In this document: one piece after another, positions 46,776 through 55,530 of the stretch
How the letters are laid out: each line of letters begins with the position of its first letter
How positions within the stretch are numbered: position 1 is the first letter of the stretch
Origin: JACCTU01 sp963809175
GTDB lineage: Bacteria > Actinomycetota > Thermoleophilia > Gaiellales > Gaiellaceae
DNA length: 64,000 nucleotides
Assembly: GCA_963809175.1 (NCBI GenBank)
Contig: CAWEIK010000001.1
Coordinates: forward strand, 1,519,020-1,583,019
Direction of reading: 5' to 3'
The notes under the pieces: generated by a model
Told to the model about the DNA's origin: nothing
What the model saw: only the letters and a program-made list of their open reading frames with translations
Databases searched by the model: none
Position numbers and translations under genes: made by a program

Positions 46776-47528
46776 GTGCCCGAAGGGGATTCGCTGCGAC
46801 GAGCGGCGGCGCGGTTGCAGCCGCTGGTCGGTGAGTGCGTCGAGGTCGAGACGCCGCACCCGCGCGCAGCGGTGAAGCGGATCGCGGAGCGGCTCGACGG
46901 ACGGCGGCTGGAGGCGGTCGACGCGGTCGGGAAGAACCTCCTGCTGCGCTTCGAGGGAGGCATCGTGCTGCGAAGTCACTTGCGCATGACGGGGCGGTGG
47001 CGGCTCGAGCCGCGCGGGGCGAAGCGCGTGGGGCGGCCGTGGCTCGTCCTGCGCGGTTCGGAGCACGAGGGCGTGCTCTGGAACGGCCCCGTGCTCGAGC
47101 TCGACGCCGGCGATCTCGCGCGACGGCTCGGCCCCGACGTGCTCGACGATCCGCTGGAGCTCGAGGCAATCGTCCGCAACCTCCGCGCGACCGACCAGGC
47201 ACGCGAGCTCGGCGAAGCGCTCCTCGACCAGCGGCTGGTCGCGGGGATCGGGAACGTGTGGAGGGCGGAGGCGCTGTGGGAGGTGCAGCTGTCGCCGTGG
47301 GCCCGCCTGCGCGAGCTCTCCGACGACGAGCTTCGGAGCGCGGTCGACGCCGCAGCCCGACTGATGCGCGGCGGCCTCGAGACGGGCCGCCCGGGCCGGA
47401 ACGTCTACCGCCGCCACGTCTGCCCGCGCTGCGGCGGGCGGATCTCGTCGCGCGGCCAGGGCGACGACAACCGCACGTCCTACTGGTGTCCGACCTGCCA
47501 GGCAGGAAAGGCGGTGCCGAGCGCGTAG
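46776..47528 (+). CDS. nei: Fpg/Nei-family DNA glycosylase
   Basis: Endonuclease VIII-type enzyme of 250 residues. N-terminus PEGDSLRRAAARL supplies the catalytic Pro after Met removal and the Glu. The H2TH motif is in LLDQRLVAGIGNVWRAEALW and the zinc finger is CPRCGG...CPTC near the C-terminus. It removes oxidised bases and cuts the strand. Its position beside lhr repeats the Rv3296-Rv3297 arrangement of Mycobacterium tuberculosis. Confidence 0.92.
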   Translation: MPEGDSLRRAAARLQPLVGECVEVETPHPRAAVKRIAERLDGRRLEAVDAVGKNLLLRFEGGIVLRSHLRMTGRWRLEPRGAKRVGRPWLVLRGSEHEGVLWNGPVLELDAGDLARRLGPDVLDDPLELEAIVRNLRATDQARELGEALLDQRLVAGIGNVWRAEALWEVQLSPWARLRELSDDELRSAVDAAARLMRGGLETGRPGRNVYRRHVCPRCGGRISSRGQGDDNRTSYWCPTCQAGKAVPSA

Positions 47529-47539
47529 GCGAAGGGTCC

Positions 47540-48688
47540 ATGGCCGCCGTTCGCGCTCCCCATCTCTACCGCTCGCTCCGCTGCTTCTGCCTCGGCGCGT
47601 TCCACGTGCTCTCCGCCGAGGACGTCGACCTGCCGTTCGCGTTCGAGCAGCACGAGTCGCGCGGGCGCCCCGTCCTCTACGAGTACCGGCCGCTCGTGCG
47701 CGACTTCGTCGAGGCTCGCGCACGGAAGCTCGAAGGCCGGCAGGACGCGCAGCTCGCGGTGCAGGACCTGCGCGCAGAGCCCGCCGCCGCGATCTTCGGC
47801 GAGGAGCCGTTCAAGAGCGTGCTGCTGCCGCTGATCCTCCGCGTCTCGGAGTCGTGCGGCGGCTTCGACTGGGACGACTCGGCGTTCGACCGCGCGTACG
47901 GGGAGCTCGAGCAGACGCTCTTCAGCGGCCGCCGTGTGTACGCGGCCGTCGCTCCGGTCGTCGGGTTGTCGCTCGGCGCGGAGCTCGCGCTCGCGGAAGG
48001 ACTGTGCGTGCGTCACGCGGCGACCGGAGAGCTGGCGAAGCACTGGCCCGAGGCGCAGGCGCTGCTCCCGCCGGAGTTCGGGCGCGACACCGACCGCCTC
48101 TGCGTGGTCGAGCTCCAGCGCGAGCTCGCGGCGGGGGAGACCGTCCCCGACGCTGCGGGCGAGATCGGCGACGCCGTCACCGCGATTCGGCTGGCGACGT
48201 CGGGTGCGATCGCCGCCGGCCCCGTGCTCTTCGAGCGCATCGACTGGCGGCCGTTCGGGATCAAGCCGATGCTCCCGATCGCCGCAGCGCAGCCGACGGG
48301 AGAGGCAACACGTCTCGATCCGTTCCGCGGCCGGCTCGCGGCCGAGCTACTCGAACGGCTGCCGCTCGCCGACGAGGACCCCGAGCTCGGCGAGGCGCTC
48401 GACCGCTGGGAGCTCACCCTGTTCCAGTCGGGCTCGTCGCGCGAGGAGCAGCTACGCGAAGCGCTGACCGCGCTGCTCGGCGGGATGGACGGCGTCTGGG
48501 CGGCGACGATGCGCGCGTCGGTGCTGCTCGGTGCCCAGCTCGACGAGCCGGGGCCGGACAGCGTCCGTCGCGCGATCGTGGAGACGCTCATGCACGGCGA
48601 TCGTCCCGGGTTGGTGCGCGCGCTCGACGACGCGATGCTCGGTCTCCGTGAGGCTCCCGCGGGCTACTTCGCCCGCGCCACCGCCTGA
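47540..48688 (+). CDS. Protein of unknown function, 382 residues
   Basis: ATG 47540 starts 11 bp after nei. The chain is predicted soluble and mostly helical: FHVLSAEDVDLPFAFEQHES, YRPLVRDFVEARARKLEGRQ, ILRVSESCGGFDWDDSAFDR, with a repeated acidic DxD pattern. No signal peptide, nucleotide loop or metal motif that I know. The ribosome site GAAGGG is weak. Its frame shows normal codon use for the region, so it is a real gene. Followed by azlC after 12 bp. Confidence 0.65.
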   Translation: MAAVRAPHLYRSLRCFCLGAFHVLSAEDVDLPFAFEQHESRGRPVLYEYRPLVRDFVEARARKLEGRQDAQLAVQDLRAEPAAAIFGEEPFKSVLLPLILRVSESCGGFDWDDSAFDRAYGELEQTLFSGRRVYAAVAPVVGLSLGAELALAEGLCVRHAATGELAKHWPEAQALLPPEFGRDTDRLCVVELQRELAAGETVPDAAGEIGDAVTAIRLATSGAIAAGPVLFERIDWRPFGIKPMLPIAAAQPTGEATRLDPFRGRLAAELLERLPLADEDPELGEALDRWELTLFQSGSSREEQLREALTALLGGMDGVWAATMRASVLLGAQLDEPGPDSVRRAIVETLMHGDRPGLVRALDDAMLGLREAPAGYFARATA

Positions 48689-48700
48689 CGGGAGGTGAGG

Positions 48701-49348
48701 TTGCCCCGGATCCCGGCCGGCACTCGCGCCGCGCTTCCGATCCTGGTCACGGTGCCGCTCTTCGGCATCTCGTACGGGGTGCTCGCGCGGGCTGCGGACA
48801 TGGGCGTCGTGGCGCCCATCGTGATGTCGGCGACGACGTTCGCAGGCTCGTCGCAGTTCGCGGTCGCGTCGATCCTCGAAGAGGGCGGCGGTCTCGTCGC
48901 GGCGATCGTCGCCGCGCTGCTCCTGAACGCGCGCTACGCGGCGATCAGCGTGTCGGTCGCGTCGCTCTTCCACGGGTCGCGCCCGAGACGGCTGGTCGAG
49001 GCGCAGCTGATCGTCGACGAGTCCTGGGCGCTGTCCGCACGCCCCGACGGCACCTTCGACCGCAAGGTGCTGCTCGGAGCCGGGCTCACGCTCTACGTGG
49101 GCTGGGTGCTCGGCACCGCGCTCGGGGTGCTCGGCGGCGGCTTTCTCGGCGACCCGGAACAGCTCGGCCTCGACGCCGCGTTCCCGGCGCTGTTCCTCGC
49201 GCTGCTCGTGGGGCAACTCAACTCGGGCCGCGCCGTCGCAGCCGCCGTGGCGGGTGGCGGCATCGCGCTCGTCCTGCTGCCGTTCACGCCGCCCGGGGTG
49301 CCGATCGTCGTCGCCGTCCTCGGCTGTCTCGTCGGGTTGCGCCGGTGA
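48701..49348 (+). CDS. azlC: AzlC-family branched-chain amino acid exporter subunit
   Basis: Membrane protein of 215 residues. TTG 48701 is preferred to GTG 48695 because GGGAGG ends 5 nt before it. It contains GISYGVLARAADMG, VMSATTFAGSSQFAVASILE and LLLNARYAAISVSVA, the AzlC hallmarks. With AzlD it exports branched-chain amino acids. The two genes overlap by 4 bp. Confidence 0.9.
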   Translation: MPRIPAGTRAALPILVTVPLFGISYGVLARAADMGVVAPIVMSATTFAGSSQFAVASILEEGGGLVAAIVAALLLNARYAAISVSVASLFHGSRPRRLVEAQLIVDESWALSARPDGTFDRKVLLGAGLTLYVGWVLGTALGVLGGGFLGDPEQLGLDAAFPALFLALLVGQLNSGRAVAAAVAGGGIALVLLPFTPPGVPIVVAVLGCLVGLRR

Positions 49349-49650
49349 CGGTGTGGATCGCAGTCGCGGTCGTCGGTGTCGGGACGATCGCCCTCAAGGG
49401 GCTCGGCCCGGCGCTCCTCGGGACCCGACGGCTGCCCGAACGCGTTGCGGACCTCGCGGTCCTGCTCGCCCCGACGCTCCTCGCCGCGCTCGTCGTGACG
49501 CAGACGCTCGGAGGCTCGGACGGGCTGGAGGTCGACGCTCGGCTGGTCGGCGTCGGCGCGGCCGGCGTCGCTCTGGCGTTTCGGGCTCCGCTGATCGTTG
49601 CCGTCGTCGTCGCGGCCGCTGCGACCGCCGCGGCGCGCGCGCTTAGCTAG
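49345..49650 (+). CDS. azlD: AzlD-family exporter subunit
   Basis: Membrane protein of 101 residues with three to four helices, GTG overlapping the azlC stop. It contains WIAVAVVGVGTIALKGLGPA and LAVLLAPTLLAALVVTQTL. Short partner of AzlC. Its stop overlaps that of the convergent DUF1385 gene. Confidence 0.88.
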   Translation: MTVWIAVAVVGVGTIALKGLGPALLGTRRLPERVADLAVLLAPTLLAALVVTQTLGGSDGLEVDARLVGVGAAGVALAFRAPLIVAVVVAAAATAAARALS

Positions 49651-50420
49651 GCCAGCTCGCGCCGGAGGACCGACGCGGTCGCGCGCAGCGCAACCTGGGT
49701 CTCGTCGAGCCGCGGCTCGCGCGTCGTCAGCCGCTGCAGCAGCAGACCGGGCACGAGGAACGCGCGCGCGAGCCGGTGCGTGCGGCCTTCGATCGCCGCC
49801 CACAGTTCCATCGTGAGCGACAGGGACAGGAGCGCGACGGCGGCCGCCGGGAGCGACCAGGCGACGTAGTCGAAGACGGCGGCGACGGGCAGAACGAGCG
49901 CGGCGAAGTTCGTTCCGCAGCGCGCGGCGAACCTCGACGGACGCGTAGCGCCGGACCAGGTCGACACCAGCCGACCTTGCTCGACTGCCGCGATCGCGCG
50001 GTGCTCGGCGCCGTGCAGGCGAAGCGTGCGCCCGCGGAGCAGCCAGGCGATCATCGCGACCGACAGGAGCACGCCGACGACGAGCTGCACCTCGGACGGC
50101 AGGAGGAAGAGCGCGAACGGTGCGAGCAGCACCGCGATCAGGAAGCGACGCTCCCCGGGGCGAGTGACGCCGTCGCGCCGCACGATCGGGCCGAGCGACG
50201 AGCCGAGGCGAAGCAGGCCGCGGATGAGCGGAACCCGGCGGAGGACTTTCGGGGTGCTCGGCATCTCGCCCTCGCGGAGCGAGCCGTCCACGCCCGCGAA
50301 CGCCCAGAACCGCTCGCCGACGATCACGACGCCGTTCGGCCGCGCCATCCCGCCGAGGCGGGGGGGACGCGGAAGGGCGTCGGCGCGCGCGAACAACTCG
50401 AGGAGGGCCGGATGGTCCAC
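49647..50420 (-). CDS. DUF1385 membrane protein (YqhQ-like)
   Basis: Protein of 257 residues, GTG start. GGMARPNGVVIVGERFWAFA and RRVPLIRGLLRLGSSLG open the family domain. Four hydrophobic segments follow, with the conserved LRLHGAEHRAIAAVEQG and RCGTNFAALVLPV. In Bacillus this family is called YqhQ; no function is established. His and Glu in HGAEH could bind metal. Confidence 0.85.
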   Translation of the reverse strand: MDHPALLELFARADALPRPPRLGGMARPNGVVIVGERFWAFAGVDGSLREGEMPSTPKVLRRVPLIRGLLRLGSSLGPIVRRDGVTRPGERRFLIAVLLAPFALFLLPSEVQLVVGVLLSVAMIAWLLRGRTLRLHGAEHRAIAAVEQGRLVSTWSGATRPSRFAARCGTNFAALVLPVAAVFDYVAWSLPAAAVALLSLSLTMELWAAIEGRTHRLARAFLVPGLLLQRLTTREPRLDETQVALRATASVLRRELA

Positions 50421-50442
50421 CTCAACAGCATCGACAAAGGAA

Positions 50443-50469
50443 GGCCGCCCGGCAACCCCCCGGGCGGCC
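50443..50469 (-). terminator. Intrinsic terminator of the 25-residue membrane sORF
   Basis: Perfect 10-bp stem GGCCGCCCGG / CCGGGCGGCC with a 7-nt loop, followed on the minus strand by TTCCTTTGT. It lies 30 bp downstream of the small gene at 50499-50576. Confidence 0.65.
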
Positions 50470-50498
50470 TATTAGCTAAGTGTCTGGGTCCTAGTTCG

Positions 50499-50576
50499 TT
50501 ACCAGCGGCCTCGGCCGAAAAAGCCGAGCAGCGCCAGCACGAGAACCACGATCAGGACGATCCAAAGAAGAGACAA
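50499..50576 (-). CDS. 25-residue hydrophobic membrane protein
   Basis: TTG 50576 is preceded by AAAGG at good spacing and encodes SLLWIVLIVVLVLALLGFFG then RGRW. One transmembrane helix with a positive C-terminus. The pattern resembles the small DUF3309/DUF5670-like peptides of soil bacteria. Own terminator downstream. Too short for similarity to be convincing, but ribosome site, composition and terminator agree. Confidence 0.5.
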   Translation of the reverse strand: MSLLWIVLIVVLVLALLGFFGRGRW

Positions 50577-50796
50577 GAGTCGCCTTTCGTCGATTGCCCA
50601 TTTCGGGCGGTCACCTCTTGAACGGAAAAGTCCCGTGAGAGGATGCGGGTGTGATCTCCCGCTGGAAGAAAGCGGAAACCCAGCCTGCGTCTAACAGAGG
50701 AACGCGGCCGCTACCATCGAAACGAGCGTGGTCATGGCCCTTGCACGGCTACTTCCACGACCCAATACGCGGACGAAACCCGCGAAAGGACCGACC
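50577..50796 (+). other. Leader region before parA, possibly structured
   Basis: The 220 bp before parA hold no convincing gene. Small hairpins are visible at 50634-50657 (CCCG/CGGG) and 50668-50685 (CCGCT/AGCGG with an A-rich loop). An upstream frame reaching an ATG at 50734 would add residues to ParA but lacks a good ribosome site. No known riboswitch is recognised. Confidence 0.3.
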
Positions 50797-51567
50797 TTGG
50801 TAAGGGTGATCGCACTCGCCAATCAGAAGGGGGGCGTGGCGAAGACCACGACCACCCTGAACCTCGCCGTCGCCCTGAAAGAGAAGGGGATGAAGGTCCT
50901 CTGCGTCGACCTGGACCCGCAGGGCAACCTGACGATGAGCCAGGGGCTGAACCCCGACGAGATCGACCGCTCGATGTACGACGTCCTCGTCCACAAGCTG
51001 CCGATCGAGCAGGTGATCCAGGAGCGCGAGATCGACCTCGCCGTCTCCTCGATCGACCTCGCCGGCGCCGAGCTCGCCCTCTCGTCGATGATCGGCCGCG
51101 AGCGCGCGCTCGAGAAGGCGCTCGTCTCGGTCCGCGACCGCTACGACTACATCCTCTTCGACACGCCGCCCTCGCTCGGGCTCCTGACGATCAACGCGTT
51201 CACGGCCTCCGACGGGGTGATCGTCCCCGTCCAGACCGAGTACCTCGCGCTCCGCGGCCTCGTCCAGCTGGAGAACACGCTCGCGATGGTGCGCGAAAAT
51301 CTCAACCCGAATGTTCAAATCATGGGGATCCTCCCGACCATGTACGACAAGCGGCTGCTCAACTCCAAGGAGGCGGTGGAGATCCTCGTCGAGAACTTCG
51401 GCGACCTCGTCTACGAGACGCGGATCCGGAAGCTGGTCCGGTACGCGGAGGCGCCGGTGAAGGGACAGTCCGTTCTCGCGTACGATCCAACCGGCGAGGC
51501 GGCGAAGATGTACCGCGACTTGGCGAAGGAGGTGCTCAATGGCGCGAAGGCGCGCGAGCATGCGTGA
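50797..51567 (+). CDS. parA: ParA/Soj-family ATPase
   Basis: ParA-type ATPase of 256 residues. TTG 50797 is chosen because AAAGGA lies 6 nt upstream. The deviant Walker A is ANQKGGVAKTTTTLNLA, with CVDLDPQGNLTMSQGL, Walker B YILFDTPPSLGLLTINA and VIVPVQTEYLALRGL. No parB gene follows; instead ftsZ overlaps it. It may position the division or segregation machinery. Confidence 0.9.
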   Translation: MVRVIALANQKGGVAKTTTTLNLAVALKEKGMKVLCVDLDPQGNLTMSQGLNPDEIDRSMYDVLVHKLPIEQVIQEREIDLAVSSIDLAGAELALSSMIGRERALEKALVSVRDRYDYILFDTPPSLGLLTINAFTASDGVIVPVQTEYLALRGLVQLENTLAMVRENLNPNVQIMGILPTMYDKRLLNSKEAVEILVENFGDLVYETRIRKLVRYAEAPVKGQSVLAYDPTGEAAKMYRDLAKEVLNGAKAREHA

Positions 51568-52951
51568 GGGCCCGCTCGCGGAGCTCTTCCGTGCGACCGA
51601 GGCTGCACAGCGCCAGGCCGAGCGCGAGGCGGCGGGGGAGACCTCGCCGCAGACGCCTGAGGAGAGCGCACCCGTCGAGCCCCACGAGGAGACGGTCGAG
51701 CACGTCCCCACGTTCGAGCGGAGCGTGCCTGCGCCGCCGCCGGTCACGCCGACTCCGCCCCCGGTGACGTACGAGCCCGAGCCCGAGCCGGAGCGGCCGC
51801 CGCTCGCCGCCGTGCCGGAGCCCGAGCCCGTCCCGCGCTACGAGCCCCCCGTCACGCGCCTCGAGCCGCTGCCCGAGCCCGCGCCCCGCCTCCACCGCGT
51901 CCCGCGGACCGACTCGGGTGCGTACCTCGCCGTGATCCGCGTCGTCGGCGTCGGCGGCGCCGGCCTGAACGCGATCCACCGGATGATGGACGCCGGGATC
52001 AGCCAGGTCGAGTTCGTCGCGGTCAACACCGACTTGCAGCAGCTGCAGATGTCTGACGCCGAGGTGAAGCTCCACATCGGCCGCGACCTGACGAAGGGAC
52101 TCGGCTCCGGCTCCGACCCCAAGGTCGGCAAGGCCGCGGCGGAAGAGTCGTACGACCAGATCAAGCACGCGCTCCGCGGCTCCGACATGGTCTTCGTGAC
52201 CGCGGGCGAAGGCGGCGGCACCGGCTCCGGTGCGGCGCCGGTGGTCGCGCGGATCGCGCGCGAGCTCGGCGCGCTGACGGTCGGCATCGTCACGACGCCG
52301 TTCCCGTTCGAGGGCACCAAGCGCAAGGCGCAGGCCGACGCCGGCGTCGACGAGCTGCGCCGGAACTGCGACACCGCGATCGTGATCCCGAACGCGAGGC
52401 TGCTCGAGGTGCTCGACAAGTCGACCTCGATGCTCGACGCGTTCAAGATCGCCGACGACGTCCTGCGCCAGGGCGTCCAGGGCATCACCGACCTGATCAC
52501 GCTGCCCGGCCTGATCAACCTCGACTTCGCCGACGTCCGCACGATCATGAAGGACGCCGGCACCGCGCTGATGGGAATCGGCTTCGCGACCGGCGACAAC
52601 CGCGCCGCCGAGGCGGCAGAGCGCGCGCTGCGCTCGCCGCTGATCGACACCGAGCTGATCGGCGCCAAGGGGATCCTGCTCTCGATCGCCGGCGGCAGCG
52701 ACCTGTCGCTGCTCGAGGTGAACGAGGCCGCCGAGGTGATCCGCCGCGGCGCGACCGACGACACGAACATCATCTTCGGCGCGACGATCGACGAACGGCT
52801 CGTCGGCCAGATGTGGGTCACCGTCGTCGCGACGGGCCTGCGCGACAAGAGCGGACACCGCGAGCGGCCGGTGCGGGAGCGCCCACTGTTCGGGCGTGGC
52901 GACGACGCCGACGACGTCCTGCAGCCGCCGAGTTTTCTGACCGACCCCTAG
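51560..52951 (+). CDS. ftsZ: FtsZ with proline-rich N-terminal extension
   Basis: Tubulin-like GTPase of 463 residues (ATG 51560; an ATG at 51539 would add 7). The first ~120 residues are acidic and proline-rich (PAPPPVTPTPPPVTYEPEPE) and look disordered. The GTPase core has VVGVGGAGLNAIHRMM, VNTDLQQLQMS, signature AGEGGGTGSGAAPVVA and the T7 loop INLDFADVRTIMKDAG. The tail after the core is only ~35 residues and ends QPPSFLTDP, close to the FtsZ C-terminal peptide. Overlaps parA, so the two are coupled. Confidence 0.88.
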   Translation: MREGPLAELFRATEAAQRQAEREAAGETSPQTPEESAPVEPHEETVEHVPTFERSVPAPPPVTPTPPPVTYEPEPEPERPPLAAVPEPEPVPRYEPPVTRLEPLPEPAPRLHRVPRTDSGAYLAVIRVVGVGGAGLNAIHRMMDAGISQVEFVAVNTDLQQLQMSDAEVKLHIGRDLTKGLGSGSDPKVGKAAAEESYDQIKHALRGSDMVFVTAGEGGGTGSGAAPVVARIARELGALTVGIVTTPFPFEGTKRKAQADAGVDELRRNCDTAIVIPNARLLEVLDKSTSMLDAFKIADDVLRQGVQGITDLITLPGLINLDFADVRTIMKDAGTALMGIGFATGDNRAAEAAERALRSPLIDTELIGAKGILLSIAGGSDLSLLEVNEAAEVIRRGATDDTNIIFGATIDERLVGQMWVTVVATGLRDKSGHRERPVRERPLFGRGDDADDVLQPPSFLTDP

Positions 52952-52958
52952 TCGCGCG

Positions 52959-53819
52959 CTAGACGAGGACCATCGAGCCGACGAACGCGGCTGCGACGAC
53001 TGCCGTCGCACCTGCGACCGCCCAGCGCGGAACCGGCACGCGCGAGAGATACAGCGTCCCCGCGGAGCCGAACGTGATCCCCACGAGCGTCTCGAGCGCG
53101 TGGAACGCGATGCCCATCGAGAGCGCGGTGGTCATGTCGACGCCCTGTGCCTGCAAGGCAAGCGCAATCGCGCCGCTCTTCAGGCCGATGTTGCCGGGCG
53201 TGATCGCGAACAGTCCGGCGAGGTCGATCGCCGGGACGACGAGGAGCGCAGTCAGCAGCGGTGCGGGGATGCCCATCGCAGCCGCGACCGCTGCTGCCGC
53301 TGCGACCCGCGCGACGGTTGCCGCGGCGACCCACACGGGCACGCGGCCGAGCAGCGGCGCGACCAGGAGCAGGAGAATCGCGATCGGCTTCATCGTCGCG
53401 AGCAGGAGGACGCCGACGCAGGCGAGGCGCATCAACGCAACCCCGGCGAGCGCCTTGCCCGCGGTCAGGCATTTGTGGTCGCCGGGCGAAGCCTTCGCGA
53501 AGAGCGCAAGGCGCACCGCGTCACCGGCGTGCGCGGGCGCGAACGAGTTGACGAGCGAGCCGACTCCGTAGCGCGCGTAGGCGTCGAGCCGGTCGGGCAG
53601 CTTCGTCGCTGCGCGCCACGCCGAAGCGGAGCTGAACAGCGCGGCGATGAACGCGGCGGCCGCGACCCAGAGCCAGCCGGTGTTCGCGTCCTCGAGGGCG
53701 GTGAACGACTCGCCGAGCTGGTTGCGAAAGTGCGGCATGAACGCGAGCACCGCGAGGCACAGCATCCCTGCTGCTGAGAGCAGGATCGTTCGCTTATCGA
53801 GGGCTTCGCGAAACATCAA
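52959..53819 (-). CDS. Flippase-like / LPG-synthase transmembrane protein (UPF0104)
   Basis: Membrane protein of 286 residues with seven to eight helices. SLVNSFAPAHAGDAVRLALF, AIDLAGLFAITPGNIGLKSG and GIAFHALETLVGITFGSAGT match the AglD/lysylphosphatidylglycerol synthetase TM family (P-G-N-x-G motif). It lacks the aminoacyl-transferase domain, so a lipid or glycolipid flippase role is more likely. Convergent with ftsZ. Confidence 0.8.
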   Translation of the reverse strand: MMFREALDKRTILLSAAGMLCLAVLAFMPHFRNQLGESFTALEDANTGWLWVAAAAFIAALFSSASAWRAATKLPDRLDAYARYGVGSLVNSFAPAHAGDAVRLALFAKASPGDHKCLTAGKALAGVALMRLACVGVLLLATMKPIAILLLLVAPLLGRVPVWVAAATVARVAAAAAVAAAMGIPAPLLTALLVVPAIDLAGLFAITPGNIGLKSGAIALALQAQGVDMTTALSMGIAFHALETLVGITFGSAGTLYLSRVPVPRWAVAGATAVVAAAFVGSMVLV

Positions 53820-53848
53820 TGAGTGAAACGGCTGAGCGTCCCTACCGG

Positions 53849-54064
53849 CTACGGGAGCGCCACCGGCAGTGGCGCGGGCAGAGCCGGAATTGGCTGGACG
53901 GGCTGAACCACGGTAGCCGGAGAAAGTGTGGGGTTTGCGGGGGCCGCCGGGAGCTCGAAATTCACTCCGACCAGGCGCAGCAGCAGAAACGACGCCGCGA
54001 ACAGCACCGCACCCGCGACTGCGAGCCGTGCATCGTCGCGATGCTGACCAAGGAGACCTCCCAC
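53849..54064 (-). CDS. Small single-pass membrane protein
   Basis: GTG 54064, preceded by AGGAGA, gives 71 residues: a short basic start, a helix (LAVAGAVLFAASFLLLRLVG) and a proline-rich tail (VVQPVQPIPALPAPLPVALP). Divergent from the gamma-glutamyltransferase gene. No family known. Supported only by ribosome site and a plausible topology. Confidence 0.4.
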   Translation of the reverse strand: MGGLLGQHRDDARLAVAGAVLFAASFLLLRLVGVNFELPAAPANPTLSPATVVQPVQPIPALPAPLPVALP

Positions 54065-54094
54065 ATCTCTCCTATCGGCGCGTAGGCTCAATCC

Positions 54095-55478
54095 ATGAAG
54101 GGCGCAGTCGCCGCGGGTCACCCCCTCACGGCCGAAGTCGGCGCTCGAACCCTGGAGCGAGGCGGCAATGCGGTCGATGCCTGCGTTGCGGCCGGGTTCG
54201 CTTCCTGGGTGACCGAGAGTCCCTTGACCGGGCCAGGTGGCGGCGGGTTCATGCTCGTCCACACCGCGCGAGACCGCCGGACCCGCGTCTTCGACTTCTT
54301 CGTCGCCGTCCCGAGCGGCCCGCGGGCCGAGCCGGAGGCGGTCACCGTCGTCTTCGAGGGCTCGCAGTCGCAGCTCTTCCGGATCGGGCCGGAGACGTGC
54401 GCCGTTCCCGGCACCACCGCCGGCCTGGAGACCGTGCACCGCGCCCACGGCTCGCTGCCGTGGGCTGACCTCATGCAGCCGGCGGTCGAGCTCGCCGACG
54501 GGGGCTTCGAGGTCACGGAGCGCCAGGCGTACCTCCACCGGATCCTCGCCCCGATGCTCGAGGCGACGCCGTGCAACGGCCTCGAGACCGGGGATCGCCT
54601 GGCCTGGCCCGACCTCGCTCGCACCCTCGAGCAGATCGCGCCGAAGCGGTGCGGCGGCGATCTACACCGGCGACGTCGCGAGAGCGATGGTGCGCACCGT
54701 TCCCGCGATCACGGCCGCCGACCTCGAGAGCTACCGCGTGATCCGCCGCCGGCCGCTCCGTTCCCCCTATCGAGGGGCGGAGTTCGTCTCGAACCCGCCG
54801 CCGTCCTCCGGCGGCGTCCTGATCGCCTACGGGCTCCGGCGCCTCGAGCAGCCGGGTCGCGCGGGCTCGCCCGCCGCGGTCGCGCTGCTCGCGCAGGTGA
54901 TGGAGGAGCAGGCTCGCGCCCGCGCGCGCAGGCTGACCCGTGCACTCGGCGAGGTGGGCGGGACGACGCACATCAGCGTGCTCGACGCCGCGGGCAACGC
55001 CGCGGCCCTGTCGGCGTCCACAGGGAGCGGGTCGAACGTCGTCCTCCCCGGCACCGGCGTCCACATGAACAACATGCTCGGCGAGTTCGACCTCGCCGGG
55101 ACGCTGCCGAAGCCGGGCGAGCGGATGCTGAGCATGATGTCGCCGTCGCTCGTGCTCGAGGACGGCCGCCCGCGCCTCGTCGTCGGCAGCGCCGGCTCGA
55201 GCCGGCTTCGCGGGGCGGTCCTGCAGATCGTCGTCAACGTGCTCGGCCACGACCTCGACGTCGCGAACGCGATCGCGGCGCCGCGCGTGCACCTCGAGGG
55301 CGAGGTGCTCCACCTCGAGCCGCCGCTCGACCCGGGCGAGGTTCCCTACGAGCTCGCGCGCTGGAACGAGCGCAACCTCTTCTTCGGGGGCGTCTCGGCG
55401 GTCGAGCAGCTGCCGGACGGAACCCTGGGCGCCGCCGGCGACCCTCGCCGCGGTGGCGCGGGCCTCGTCGTCGCGTAA
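54095..55478 (+). CDS. ggt: Gamma-glutamyltransferase (frame broken near 54644)
   Basis: N-terminal nucleophile hydrolase of about 460 residues without signal peptide, ATG 54095. MKGAVAAGHPLTAEVGARTL and LTGPGGGGFMLVH open the large subunit. An extra A in AA 54644-54645 separates LARTLEQIAP from SGAAAIYTGDVARAMV. The autocleavage Thr is the first of GGTTHISVLDAAGNAAALSA, and the small subunit carries LSMMSPSLVLEDGRPRLVVG. It resembles cytosolic GGT-like or cephalosporin acylase-type proteins; transfer or hydrolysis of gamma-glutamyl groups is expected. Confidence 0.88.
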
Positions 55479-55530
55479 TTCCCTCGAACCGGGACTGGGC
55501 CAGGGCTGCGCAAGCGCCGATCTGAGGAGC

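Noticed and set aside
50634..50710. Possible riboswitch in the parA leader
   Set aside because: Only small hairpins are visible and no known consensus matches; kept as a low-confidence leader feature.
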